This document shows positions 1-12,216 of a stretch of DNA of 64,000 nucleotides, piece after piece. The stretch comes from Bolinopsis microptera. Lineage: Eukaryota > Ctenophora > Tentaculata > Lobata > Bolinopsidae. The position numbers were made by a program, and so were the translations under genes. The stretch lies in assembly GCF_026151205.1 (NCBI RefSeq), contig NC_087082.1, positions 11,417,997 to 11,481,996 on the forward strand, in the 5' to 3' direction. Positions within the stretch are counted from its first letter, which is position 1. Each line of letters opens with the position of its first letter. The notes beneath the pieces were generated by a model. The model made no database searches. It saw only the letters and a program-made list of their open reading frames with translations, and was not told the DNA's origin.

Positions 1-615
1 CAAAATTTCTGATAATTCCGTATACCAGCTAATAACTATAAACATTAATAATAATATATAAAAATTATTATTATTAATTATAGTTGTTCATTATTTTACT
101 AGTGTTACAAAGCAAATACGTATTAAACTCGATTTGAGATAACGTGATCTTTCATCCTAGAGACAATTGAACAGAAATCTTCCTCCAGGACCTAATAAAT
201 AAACAGTAAATGCTAGTCTACAAGCCACTAACTTTGGAAAGTTGTTGTAGTAGTAGACTGTAGCCAAACAGTTGATTCTCCCGGAGATTGTAGGGAAATT
301 TCAGAAAGATCAGCTCCATACTCAGTTTAATGTATTCAAACAATCTGGAAGATTATGAAAAACTCAATTTCGTCTGGCATATATAGTATCGATATTATAG
401 ATGTGGCCTAAATATATCTCATGCTTTTCAATTTTTCGCAGGGCAATTTGCCCTTAAGCTCGACGAAACATCTTCTTAAAACAAATAAAACCTTTCCATT
501 GATTTCTCTTTAATGTCATGCTGACTTTTTCTCAATGTAGCCCTCGATATTCTGAAAGGATAATTTAATAACTTGGATTTATCCTTACTTCTAAATTAAG
601 CTTTTTTTGATAACA

Positions 616-778
616 GTTTTAAGTTTTGTTAATAGTTTGGGCTATGTAGTATGTCACTAGTTTGTACTGACTGTTCCATGATTTGCAGGAGATGTTGGTA
701 ACAGTTTTAAGTATTGTTAATAGTTTGGGCTATGTCACTAGTTTGTACTGACTGTTCCATGATTTGCAGGAGATGCTG
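616..778. repeat. Tandem duplication (2 copies, about 80-88 bp)
   Basis: Two adjacent near-identical copies begin at about 616 and 704; the first has a few extra bases (an additional GTAGTAT). Both end in TTTGCAGGAGATG, which looks like a plus-strand splice acceptor. After the second copy a short open frame of about 21 codons ends in TAG near 836, so a terminal exon of a plus-strand gene is possible but weakly supported. The rest of 1-1027 shows nothing else I recognise. Confidence 0.6.
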
Positions 779-1027
779 GTAGTCCACATAGTAACCATCT
801 TCAACCTTCCTCGTCAAACAGTCCAACATTGTAGTGTAGTACAAACCGTTGCTGATATCTGTTATATTGGACTTTTAAACTCAGAAAACTTGTTCATTTC
901 AAGGAGAAAGGTGCTGTTCAAAAGTTTGGCATTTCACAAAATATGTTCATATTTCATATGCATTATGTACTAAAAAAGTTGAAGAAAGTAACAGCTCCTG
1001 GTAATAAAGGATAATTGGTTAACTCAC

Positions 1028-4000
1028 CGTATCTATCTTTATACTCCAGAAGAAGCGCCTCGTGGGCTTTATGTAGTCGGCCGTCAGCTACCGGTCTCTC
1101 CAAATCCTGAAGGGGTGTTTAATTTACACCACGTGATGTCAACAGTGGTTCAATGTTGCTTTTTTATTGATGTACGTATAGTTTTGCTAAAATTATAAAC
1201 TTCATATTTTAATCCCTACCAGTAACTTTCAGACTTGTTTCAACTTCCACCCCACGGTCTCAAATACATATTACATAAGCACTATATTTCGATATCCTAA
1301 TGTGCCTTTATCTCTATACCTCTATCATTGAGTAAAAGTACTATCCCTCATTTTTATCAGATATCCCTGGTACCTTCTACGTTCTATTTGTGGTTATTTA
1401 TGAATTTGTATTACTTTTTACGTCCATTATCCTAAAAAGATCAGTAAAGTGTTTCTGGGGAACACAGCAAATCATTATAGACCGCTGATGGATAGAAATA
1501 CATGATGAGTCAGGCCTTTTTCGGTTATCAAAAGTTGAAAAGTTCACTATAAAAAACAAAATAAAAATAAAGCGTTACATTAGACATTAACGCGTTGCAT
1601 CGGACAGTAGAAAATAGGGAGAAATAAGTGACTCACCATGTTGAGGTGTATCATAGAGTTGGTGATTTCTGTGAAGTATTTACTATGTCTACCCTGCACA
1701 GCGGTAATGTCTGTAGTTGGGAAGCACCTCCCATCTGAACCACCCAATGCGTCACTCCCCTCTGGCTGTGTTGCTGAGGGTAAGTGTGATCAGGATTTTC
1801 TGACTTTATTTATTCTAATGATGTCATCAATTCCCGTGCCGTCATCAACCTCCATGACGTCATCACACAAAATGACGCTATTACCGTAAAATTTTATCTG
1901 GATTTGGTTGAAGAAAAAAGTTAAGCTTACAAGATGAGGATCTGGACCGATCATCTGTCTCGTGGGTCTGTTTGGTTAGCAGAAATATCTGTCGTACCCA
2001 CTTCTCCTTCTCATCGTTAGTGGGAGCGTAGAAATATATCTCTTCTCCTGGAGACAGAAATTTCTCAAACACAAGGAATTGTTTTGTTTGGTTGTCCATA
2101 CTTTTACAGAGTTATAGCCTACACTACAATAAAATTGTTCGTGTATTTGTCTAAGAGAGTCAAAAGTAAACATGTTTTGCTGCGTCGCCGGTTAGCTTTT
2201 ATAAGCTGTAACAAAGCATTAGCAGATTTTACGACCAATGAGCAACTGACCCTCCTGGAATAGTGTGAACCCATACAACTCATCCAGCTGTTCTCGCTCG
2301 CCCTGGTTATCATTGGTCCAGTTCATGACGTCATAGTCGGTTAGGGTGTGGATAATCCGTATCACGCTGCCATCCTTCCCGATCTCTTGTAACCCGTGAT
2401 CCTCCAATCTGTGAAGTGATCACGTGATGAGAGCCAAAAAGCTGTGTTTATTCGCAGGATTATCCAGTTTTCAAACTTTGAGTTGAAACTGTAGACACCA
2501 TTCTAGATATAATATATTGGATTTGTTTTCATAATTTGTATTTACCCTGTTCCTTTGTAAAGAACAAAGAAACTTTTCCTCTCCCCTTTCCAGTGCCCGC
2601 TCTTTGCGCTCACAGTCAACCAGCCAAGCATCTTTATCTTTTCACTGAATGTCACCTGTTCAATGGTACCCTTTCTAACTGATTTATTAGAAAGATTGCA
2701 ACATTCTCATAGAAAGCTGATATTATGTGCTTACAAAACAGTTGCCCTAAATTGAAAAATGTTAATATTATATGCTATAATTGATATATGTGCTATAATA
2801 TGTGCTATAATTGTGCCCCATACCTCGTATTTATATTCAAGTAACACGCTAACGTCGTCATGGTGGAACGTTTCCGCCTTCATCAACTCCCTTTTCCAGG
2901 GCATCTGCCCACTTTTATGTCTTATGTTAAGTTTGATCCTCTTCGAGGCTATCGGTTTTCCTAAAACGTACCAGAAGTCATAATTTGGTAGGTTCAATCG
3001 TACAGGGAAAGCTGTGCCTGCCCCTTAATGCCCCTTTTGGATTTTATATACGTCAGAAGATTTGCCAGGGTAATCTATATCTGTTTGGTAACTTAGCTAT
3101 GACTGTGTGAATTGTAGTTATGACTCTCACTCAGGTTATTGTCAAATGTTAAGATAAGAGTGTGGTTTCAACCCATACTTTGTCGATAACATTGCCTCAG
3201 TTAATTTGCGATAATTACCGATATATCCAGGATAGGGGACTTACGAGTGCCAAAATATAGTCCATCTTTAAGTTTCTTGAGCTTGACCGAAAGCACTGGG
3301 GCCGGTCTCCTTGTGGTAAAGTTATACTCGTTTTCGAATTGAATCTTACCATCCTTGCCCAACAGCTTGATATCCGAACTGAGCAAGTGATTTATGGTTT
3401 TGCGATTAGATCGGGTAGATTTTCAGTGATTATAAGCAATGTTGAGAGATATCATTAAAAAATAAATCTTTTCAGAAGAATTATAGATTTATGTTTAATT
3501 AATAATCGTTTAAATAGGAAGAATTATTCATTGTATTTTGTTAGCAGTCTGACCATTCTTTGCAACATTCATAATTTATACCTTTTCTTTTTATTAGAAC
3601 CGCTACATTTTGCTGTGCAGTTGAATTCGCTAGAAGTGTGGTGTTCCCGTCCTTGTAAAACTTCAACCTGCCAAATCTGAAAAAGTAGGTCGATGAAACC
3701 ACCAAAACATACATTCAAAAATGTAATCTGTAATTTAACCCATATAAAATTGATAAAAAAGTTTCTCCCTGAAACAGATTTAGAATTGATCTAGGAAACA
3801 AAAATAAAACGTTAGGTACAATATGTATCAAATATTACTGAGAGTTTGACTCTGAATTGATTGTCACTGAGGGCTGCAGCGGTTGGTCGCTCCATGGTAC
3901 CACTGAGGGACCTGATGGCGCCGTGAGCTCTACTGCTCTTAGGTGTGTGGTGAGGTGAAGGGTACTTGGTGGTCCCTGTTGATCCTACAGGGGGTTGTAA

Positions 4001-7000
4001 GTTACTGTTGATCCTACAGGGGGTTTGTAAGTTACTGTTGATCCTACAGGGGTTTGTAAGTTACTGTTGATCCTACAGGGGGTTGGTAAGTTACTGTTGA
4101 TCCTACAGGGGGTTTGTAAGTTACTGTTGATCCTACAGGGGTTTGTAAGTTACTGTTGATCCTACAGGGGGTTGGTAAGTTACTGTTGATCCTACAGGGG
4201 GTTTGTAAGTTACTGGCTATATCTGCACATTTTAAAACCATTTCTTTATTTCTGTTTGGTTGAATAATTTTCATTAAATTGATCTGGATCTGATACATGT
4301 AAATTTGTAATGATCTTTCTAATTTCTAATTTCTAATTCATTTCTAATTTCTAATTAATTTCTAATTAATTTCTAATTTCTAATTAATTTCTAATTTCTA
4401 ATTAATTTCTAATTTCACTACAGCAAAATTCAGAATACCCCACCTCCTAATATTTGAAATAGATCTAGAACTAAATCTTAAAGTCGGTTCCAGGGTTAGC
4501 TAACCTGCTTGGACTCTCTCTTTAAATAACCGCAGATTCTCCTCTTCTTCTTTTAAAGCCTTATCAGCGTCCTCCTCGTTCATATAAGAATCTACTGATG
4601 ATCTTCTTTGGTTTAGTAACATCGCTTTGTCCCTGATATTGAGAGAAATAAATGGATTGATTATTAACATTAATAAGTAATGGATTGTGAAACTGCAGAT
4701 TTGCAGACTTTGAGTCTGAATATCTTTTATGTATCACAACCCTTGCTGTTCATATCATGCATAAATTTCAAATGTAAAATTTGACTCCGAAGAACTGGAG
4801 GGCGGAAGCAACTTGAGACAAATATTGTTAGAAAGTGAACTCTAGCCGAGTCTCTAAAATAACCTGTCATCAATCTCAGCTCTGAGCCGGACAATCTGAG
4901 CCTCAAGACTGTTCAGCCTGCTGTGATTGTAGATAAGCTTGTGTCTTTGGGTCCCTACTTGGAGCAGCTTCTGCAGCAGCTCTAGATAATAGTCCATTGA
5001 CAACTCCTGGAGATATGATGGATATCTTAAAGTATATTGTACTGTGTATACATTGTACTGTGTATACATTACTTGTACTGTGTATACATTACTTACATAT
5101 CAAAGTATTGTGAATATATCAACTTTAATGTTCAGCTAATCATGGGTTTATTGCCAGCTTGCAGGGTTATATCTTTTGGATTTCGTAGTTGCATAAAAGT
5201 TGGAGCGCTTCATTCCATAATAATAGTATGATGTTAATTGTGCAATCAATGTCTCATGTAATCATTCTTCACATGACTGATTCAATGCTGAAGTTTCATC
5301 ACAAGAAAATATTGCAATATCAAAGCGAGCTAAGATAATCCTACTGAGGTGTTGTTTTTCTTACCCTAGTGGGTGCGGTTGTGAACTGAATGCCCCTAAA
5401 AACAACATCGCACACCTCATCCTTTATCTTATTGTCCTTGTGTTCTTGTTTGCAGAAGTTGTCTATGAACGACTTGGTAATTGAGGTGAGGGATTCCAAG
5501 GTGAAACCGTTAACACGTCCACCAGGACTGCGGTGAGATGGTCAAGTGGGGGGGGGGGGGGGGGGGGGGGTCAAGTTAGTGGCTGACAATTCCAAGGTTA
5601 GTGGCTAACAATTACAAGGTTTCTATAATTAATCCAACATTAGTACCAGGACTGCGTTGAGATGGTCAAGTTAGTGGCTAACAATTCCAAGGTTTCTATA
5701 ATTAATCCAACATTAGTACCAGGACTGCGGTGAGATGGTCAAGTTAGTGGCTAACAATTCCAAGGTTTCTATAATTAATCCAACATTAGTACCAGGACTG
5801 CGGTGAGATGGTCAAGTTAGTGGCTAACAATTCCAAGGTTTCTATAATTAATCCAACATTAGTACCAGGACTGCGGTGAGATGGTCAAGTTAGTGGCTAA
5901 CAATTCCAAGGTTTCTATAATTAATCCAACATTAGTACCAGGACTGCGGTGAGATGGTCAAGTTAGTGGCTAACAATTCCAAGGTTTCTATAATTAATCC
6001 AACATTAGTACCAGGACTGCGGTGAGATGGTCAAGTTAGTGGCTAACAATTCCAAGGTTTCTATAATTAATCCAACATTAGTACCAGGACTGCGGTGAGA
6101 TGGTCAAGTTAGTGGCTAACAATTCCAAGGTTTCTATAATTAATCCAACATTAGTACCAGGACTGCGGTGAGATGGTCAAGTTAGTGGCTAACAATTCCA
6201 AGGTTTCTATAATTAATCCAACATTAGTACCAGGACTGCGGTGAGATGGTCAAGTTAGTGGCTAACAATTCCAAGGTTTCTATAATTAATCCAACATTAG
6301 TACCAGGACTGCGGTGAGATGGTCAAGTTAGTGGCTAACAATTCCAAGGTTTCTATAATTAATCCAACATTAGTACCAGGACTGCGGTGAGATGGTCAAG
6401 TTAGTGGCTAACAATTCCAAGGTTTCTATAATTAATCCAACATTAGTACCAGGACTGCGGTGAGATGGTCAAGTTAGTGGCTAACAATTCCAAGGTTTCT
6501 ATAATTAATCCAACATTAGTACCAGGACTGCGTTGAGATGGTCAAGTTAGTGGCTAACAATTCCAAGGTTTCTATAATTAATCCAACATTAGTACCAGGA
6601 CTGCGGTGAGATGGTCAAGTTAGTGGCTAACAATTCCAAGGTTTCTATAATTAATCCAACATTAGTACCAGGACTGCGGTGAGATGGTCAAGTTAGTGGC
6701 TAACAATTCCAAGGTTTCTATAATTAATCCAACATTAGTACCAGGACTGCGGTGAGATGGTCAAGTTAGTGGCTAACAATTCCAAGGTTTCTATAATTAA
6801 TCCAACATTAGTACCACTATGATACTAACAGATATCCTAACGACCATTCTAAAGACGACCTCCAAAGTTCAATTATTATAACATGATGCAAATTTGGTGA
6901 TATAGAATACTCAACATTTATTAATATTATTCAAATATACATATCAATATTAAAATAAATTAAATATTTGACTTCACGTAAACAGTCCATCGTATGAGAC

Positions 7001-8473
7001 GTCATACCTGTCGTTGACTAGCCGATAAGCGTGACCAAGAGAAGATATGTCCCAGTCTGAAGTCTTGCCCGTTGTAGTCCCGCCACCGTTCGTTGGTGTG
7101 ATCTGTAGGAGAAAAATAATAATTGGTTTGAATAAATCATGTGATAAACGAGCTAGGTCATGTGACAGCAGTGTGAGATTATATTATATGGGACATGTTG
7201 TTTAGTCTTAGCTACTTCAAGATAGATAACAAATCGAAAGAGAATTAATCGCTATTTTTAAACCTGACAGTAGAGCCAGAGTATAGCTAAATCCTGCGGG
7301 TCGTAGTCCTTGTCAGGGGTAACATACCGCTTTCTGATGTACAGCTGTGATCATTGTTTGGTTTTGTTAAAGCGGTTATGGGAGTTAATAAACAAGATCT
7401 TTTTAAAGATCGTCCATAAATTTAAACGTTGGATGAAGTCATTAACTTAATTAAATGTTAACTTGATCTTGCCATCAAGCAGCTTTCACTCACTAGCATT
7501 ATTGAACACCTAACTAGGTAAGTTGTCTCCTTCAATCTTATAAGCACAGTCATCGGTCATATGCCTCACCTCAGTCGAATTAAAACACGAGATGACGATA
7601 TCGAGCAGATGAAATGCACTGACCTCAGTGTTCCAGCGGTTATCTCTGCCAGGCTTCCCCGGTGGAACTGGGAACTTCATCTCCAGCTGGGTCTTGCAGT
7701 TAAAAGCTACCTGCTCCATACTCTCACAGTTAAGGCGCTTATCCCTGACCAATAGTTCGATTTATTAAAACTGTGACATAATATGTATAGATGTGCAATG
7801 TGCATTCTGGTGGGGAGATGAGGTGTACTATTTTAACACATTACAGCAATTTATAACCGGCCCACCGATTTGACATGTATCTTTAAACGATTTCACCATC
7901 TCAGTTTAAATTTTTTTAAATCAATTTTTACTCTACGGCACGTGATTATATTACGATTTGACCATCTAAACTGATATGAACGTTAAGTACTGACCTAGGT
8001 TCCATAAGCTCGTTGTTGAAAAGAGGCTGGGAGATAGGACAAGCAACACAGCGTGCCATGAAGCTGTACGCGTGCTCCTTATTCATGTCCTCTACAAACT
8101 GTTCCGTTTCCTGTTCGATGACGTCCCGGCGCCTCAACTCATGTCGCCTGTAAATAGTGGTAAAGTGGTAAAGTGGTAAAGTGGTGGTAAAATGGTTGTT
8201 AGGTTCGAGTGTAGGTATTGGTTGGATTTCAATCATGGATAGTGGATACGGATACAAAATTCTCTGCAATGAAGTACGCCCAGTTCCACTTGAAAAAGGC
8301 TAGTATCGGTGAACATGTTATTTATAACTAACATTAACAATTGATTACCTGCTGATACCAGTACCACTGCTTGTTACACTGCAGGAATTCCCGGTCGTGG
8401 TGGAGATATCCTCGGTGGAGACATCGTCTGAGTTAGTATCTGAACCGGAGTCTGATTCTCCTCCAGACATCAT
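1028..8473 (-). CDS. CAPS/CADPS-like secretion activator, partial (C2 + PH)
   Basis: Multi-exon gene read from spliced translation. Exons (high to low): 8473-8349, 8147-7995, 7744-7624, 7344-7264, 7102-7008, 5527-5365, 5006-4864, 4632-4505, 3975-3839, 3676-3582, 3378-3245, 2960-2824, about 2637-2546, 2408-about 2233, 2100-1931, 1773-1637, 1106-1028. Most junctions keep phase. The N-terminus is Ser/Asp-rich. The exon at 5006 (YYLELLQKLLQVG ... AEIDDR) matches the CAPS region before C2. Exons 3975-2824 form a C2-like domain (WQVEVLQGRE, FENEYNFTTRRP). The exon at 2637 starts a PH domain (LGWLTVSAKSGHWKGERKSF), which ends in exon 2100 (APTNDEKEKWVRQIF). The middle of the PH domain (2230-2100) did not resolve into clean splicing. 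CAPS proteins prime dense-core vesicles for Ca2+-triggered exocytosis. The MUN region would lie left of the window. The family call rests on domain order and by-eye similarity; a diverged C2-PH protein of another family is the alternative. Confidence 0.6.
3977..4214. repeat. Minisatellite, about 30 bp x 8, abutting an exon
   Basis: Eight copies of a 29-31 bp unit containing TGTTGATCCTACAGGGG and TTTGTAAGTTAC. It lies in the intron directly upstream (in minus-strand sense) of the exon at 3975-3839 of the CAPS-like gene. The true acceptor ends GGATCAACAG, and the same string is repeated in each unit on the minus strand, so the array repeats the splice acceptor. Short frames across it are repeat artefacts. 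Confidence 0.85.
4311..4415. repeat. Low-complexity (TTTCTAAT)n
   Basis: Imperfect runs of TTTCTAAT/TTTCTAATTAA inside an intron of the CAPS-like gene. No coding potential seen. Confidence 0.8.
5548..5570 (+). repeat. Poly(G) run, 23 nt
   Basis: Uninterrupted run of 23 G on the plus strand (poly-C on the transcribed strand of the CAPS-like gene), 20 bp upstream of the 5527 splice acceptor. It sits in a truncated first copy of the 73-bp minisatellite that follows. Confidence 0.9.
5646..6813. repeat. Minisatellite, 73 bp x 16
   Basis: Exactly 1168 bp = 16 x 73 bp, nearly identical copies (some with CGTTGAG instead of CGGTGAG); partial copies lie on the left at 5519-5645. It fills the intron between exons 7102-7008 and 5527-5365 of the CAPS-like gene. 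On the transcribed strand each unit holds TACTAAT, CACTAAC and CTCACCGCAG followed by TCCTGG, which is the same context as the real acceptor of exon 5527. The array is therefore a tandem amplification of the 3' splice region. Confidence 0.95.
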
Positions 8474-9990
8474 CTTTACAGAGTGTTTCTGTTGGGTAGC
8501 AGCTGGTGTGGATTATGGCTACCTGGTAGCAGGCTGTTGTTTATTTAAGATTCTAGGTTAGTTTTTACTGAAGAATGTCTTTAACGTTGACGCGGATGTT
8601 GAGATTCAATTTGTTGTAGAGTTCCCTTTCCGCCGCTTGTGATCAAGATAAAATTGAACTAAAAAGCAGAGTGACTATACAATGTATACAATGTATAGGC
8701 AATGTTGGATGTATCACCTGGAGTTAGAGAGCACAGTACAGTTCAAATGAAAGTATTCTGTCCCAGTGCGTCATCAAACTTTCTCCCTAGAATACAGTCA
8801 ATGGTAAATACTTAAATACAAATCTGTGTAAAATTGACATAATGACCTCTTATTAGGCGGTCCCAGTTTTAGATTATACAATATAAATGTGGGACATCCA
8901 GTCTTAATTAAAAACTAACACTGGTTCTCACTACGAGTATTTTCTACTTGATTCTGTATGTTCGAATGGAAATTACAGAAACTGAAACCAGATCATAAAA
9001 TTGTTTGCTATAATTGCTAATTGCTCCCACAAAAAATACACGGCACAGAAAGAGTACTGCTCACGGACAATCCGACAAAGAGACGGACAAAGACGGACAA
9101 ATACGGACAAAGAGTGATGCTCTACAACCTCAGGTTTAAAAACCTTCAAACATAACTTACAGACCTGAACAGCATCATTTCCAAATGCTTATAATATCTA
9201 GATGAAAGACATGCCGTAACATAAAAGTTATGCAACAATCACAATGTCTGATATCCTGCAGAACTTAACTATTAGTAGTTGGGGTAGTGAAATCCGTGCT
9301 AGGTAATAGTTAGGATTGGTAGCGACGAGTCACGTGGTCACACAGTGTGTAATGATTGGCTGGTGGGTCTGGGTGAAGCATGTTATTTGATATTCTCCCT
9401 CCCTCCTTCTCCCTCCCTCCTCGGTCTGCTGTGCAGAGTAGGCGGATCTCTTCTAAACTTATATTTGGTGCATTTTGGACTGCTCATTTTTTGGATTTAT
9501 GCAAGAATGAGTGGGATTTTGGGAAGATTATGGAATCATAAACTAGAACCGAAAGAAATTTGTTCAAAACCTAGGTGATATGCGATTATCATTTTCAACA
9601 ATATATATAATAGAAATAAAGACTGCTACATTGCCAGTGACTGTGAGACAAACATTATGAAAGTAACTAAATCGGCTTAGGACTACATTTGAGTGCAACT
9701 GAAGAAAATTGTGTTAAAAATAAGAGATGTATATCTCTAAACAACTGAATCATCGAACCATACAATATTCGTCGTTTTTATGTAAGCCAAAGAGAATGAG
9801 ACCAGCTTTGTTTTAAAAAGTTTAACGGAGATGTAAGGATTTAGGGAGGGGTTAAGCGGGGGGGTGATGGTGGCGAGGTGACCACTGACCCTGGACATGA
9901 AAAAGTGGCGATAATTACATGTCAATATCAGCGCAGGTATCAAAGATAAGTAAGTCAGCTTTATCGAAGATCTATTGAGCTGTTGGATCA
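8474..9990. other. Intergenic, no gene recognised
   Basis: Upstream flank of the CAPS-like gene. It contains a degenerate decamer repeat (ACGGACAAAG-like) at about 9063-9112 and a pyrimidine-rich TCCCTCC stretch near 9397-9422. No convincing coding exon or RNA gene seen. Confidence 0.4.
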
Positions 9991-10425
9991 TCTGTCTGCT
10001 AATTTCACAGAGCAGCAGAAACTCACTTGCGACTTAATGAAACGTACTGCGCCACAGAAAGCTGTTGTACTGGGCTCAATGGGGAATTGGTTTGTTTCCT
10101 GTACTGAGGAAGTAGGGGCTCTACGACTTGCAGGATGAGAAGAAAACCTTCTTTCTTGACACGAAATCGGTGATAAAAATCGACGGATCTTTACCGATTG
10201 TGGAAATTCGACATTATATAGCGTCATCTAGCGTCATCTAGCGTGAAGTGACGCTAGATGACGCTATATGTCGAATGTCAACAATCGGTAAAGGTCCAAA
10301 TAGACGTCATCGTATGCCTCTAGTGGGTTCAATTGGTCTCTTAATGAGGGAGGCCTGCTCTGAATAACTCTAGATTCTCCCCGCTGCTGTTGTCGGTCTA
10401 ACAAGTCACTGTTATAGTCATCCAT
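9988..10425 (-). pseudogene. PIF/Harbinger transposase relic (N-terminal part)
   Basis: Reading the minus strand from ATG at 10425 gives MDDYNSDLLDRQQQRG ... LRDQLNPLEAYDD, the typical start of PIF/Harbinger nuclease proteins. After an inserted hairpin (10187-10296) the frame resumes as FYHRFRVKKEGFLLILQVVE, then PQYRKQTNSPLSPVQQLSVA. A one-base shift then gives AVRFIKSQVSF, where intact family members read like ALRFxATGSF. This matches the conserved region before the DDE nuclease. The nuclease core itself is not visible, so it is a decayed 5' fragment with at least one frameshift and one insertion. Family recognised by motif only. Confidence 0.6.
10187..10296. repeat. Inverted repeat (hairpin) inserted in transposase relic
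   Basis: Two arms of about 45-55 bp, GATCTTTACCGATTGT... and ...ACAATCGGTAAAGGTC, meet near 10245. The inner parts are made of repeated GCGTCATCTA. It separates the two parts of the Harbinger reading frame, so it looks like a small foldback/MITE insertion. Confidence 0.7.
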
Positions 10426-10992
10426 TATTCAAGTTTACTAAAGTTAAATCGGGAGCAAACAAAACAGACAAACGGATTTCAATCAGAAACGAATTACAGC
10501 AACTTCGCAAACATTGGATCATGGATTACCTCCTGAGTCCTGATAGCTTTGTGCTAGCTTTGTGCTAGCTTTGTGCTACTTCTTACTTTTTAAAATTTAT
10601 AATTATTTTGTGTTTTTATGCCCTCCATTTAATCTCTCAGCAGTTAATTTCCCCCAATTACCTCCTGATATTCATAATATTTTTATACAATACAATACAA
10701 TACATCTAATTTTGCACTTAAAGTGTCAGTTCAGTGATACAATTTTGGTGAATGACGATTGGAGTTCACTTTGCGCATAAGTGGGAGGTCGCCCTATTGA
10801 TTAAAGTGCGAGGTGTTTTCAGTTGGTAAATACGAATTTCGATTAAGTTCCAACTTGGTAATTGCCACTTTAATGTGGCACTTAAAATTCTTTCCTTTAA
10901 GGTCGTACTTTAAGCAAATTTGGGAAATACAGGTTATTTAAAAGAGCTTTGTTGAATACTGGGTTATCAAATCAAGAGATCAGTTAACAAGT

Positions 10993-11105
10993 CTGAGCCC
11001 GGCAGCTGACCTGTTGTCACTTTGTAATTGGGGCCCTGGCTTCAACCTCATCGGAGAAGACATCGTCATCTAAAGTAGTCATAGAAACTTGGAAATATGA
11101 ACCCC
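10993..11105 (-). repeat. Dispersed repeat, copy 1 (also at 59966-60080)
   Basis: About 105 bp almost identical, in the opposite orientation, to 59966-60080. Both copies can be read as GSYFQVSMTTLDDDVF ... ARAPITK followed by a stop, then the bases of GACAACAGGTCAGCTG. Here it is preceded on the minus strand by a Gly/Arg-rich frame that comes from the pyrimidine-rich tract at 11101-11190. Origin unknown. Confidence 0.7.
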
Positions 11106-11190
11106 ACCCCCTTCCTCCCCCCTTTCCTCCCACTCCGCCTCCGCCTCCCCCTTGACCGTTCCTCCTCCCCCTCCCCCTTCCCCCCACATC
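11101..11190 (+). repeat. Polypyrimidine tract (CCT/CCCT-rich)
   Basis: About 90 bp almost purely C and T on the plus strand, capable of triplex or G-quadruplex formation on the other strand. The glycine-rich reading frame opposite it is an artefact of composition. From 11200 to 12216 I see no gene. Confidence 0.8.
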
Positions 11191-12216
11191 TACCACATAA
11201 TTTAGGTAATTACCCTCCGCTGACTGGTAGCTCCGAATGTGAACCATCCATTTAGAAGCCTACATTCAGACGGTTTCTTTGTGGAAGTAATCAATGTCTG
11301 AGTGCCTCAGAGTACTTACTGTCCTTTAACTTATTTACATTAAATAAAACTAGAACATAAAGCGGTTCGAACGTGGATGAAAGATCAAATTGAACGAAAA
11401 TTATTCGACATGGTCTAACACAAGGTTAGAATCTCTAATGAAATGTGAAAGATCAAGTCATGTCTTCAACTGTCACGTCTTGATTACTGTAGTCACGTTT
11501 CAACTGAAGGGAAAATCAGCCCGATCATGCTTTGCTGTCAGAAATTTCAAATGCTTGTTGTAATGAACCTAGTAGTAGTACTCTACTTATGAGATTTACA
11601 AACAGAAGTCGGTCCAATCATACATCATAAATTCGTATTTCGTATAGAAATGAAGTCAACCCGAACATTTTGGTCACTGGTATATTCAGTACAGTTTGCA
11701 CAGGGCGGTAGCTAAAATGATAAAATTTATCTCGGTGGGATGCCGGCTGAAACCTGACTTTGGTATTTGCAAGGCATAAACGGCCTCGAACATTTTTCCC
11801 AAATTAGATTCCCTAACTTAACTAGCAAAGTGGGAAAAAGGCCCACCAACGCCCACCAACAGCATTTAATGACGATAACGTCTAGACCAGATAGGTTGAA
11901 GTGTTTCCGGCCTCAAACTGGATTTTGTCCAAATTTTGACCAGCTCAGTACTTAAACGTCACTTCACTAGTAAAGGTGTTTGATGGTTATGCGGTCTAGA
12001 CCAGGTAGGTAAAATGGTAGTAATGACCTGATAATAAAAGGTCTATAATATGTCCCCTCCCTTCCAATGTAGAACGAAAAGATATCTCACCCTTTTTGTC
12101 GTTACTCGCTGATTTATACGATTAAAATGTCCTCCCCTAGTGTATGAACTGGTAAGCGTTTTTTATTACTTTAAATTAAAAAAAACTTTTCAATTTAATT
12201 ATTCCCACTATTTCAG

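Noticed and set aside
5646-6813. Regular repeats resembling a CRISPR array
   Set aside because: Units are contiguous 73-bp tandem copies with no unique spacers, in a eukaryotic intron.
1931-8473. RhoGEF (DH-PH) identity for the first gene
   Set aside because: No DH-domain motif precedes the PH domain; a C2-like domain does, which fits CAPS better.
11017-11247. Gly/Arg-rich 76-codon protein
   Set aside because: Arises from a polypyrimidine tract joined to a dispersed repeat; no exon structure supports it.
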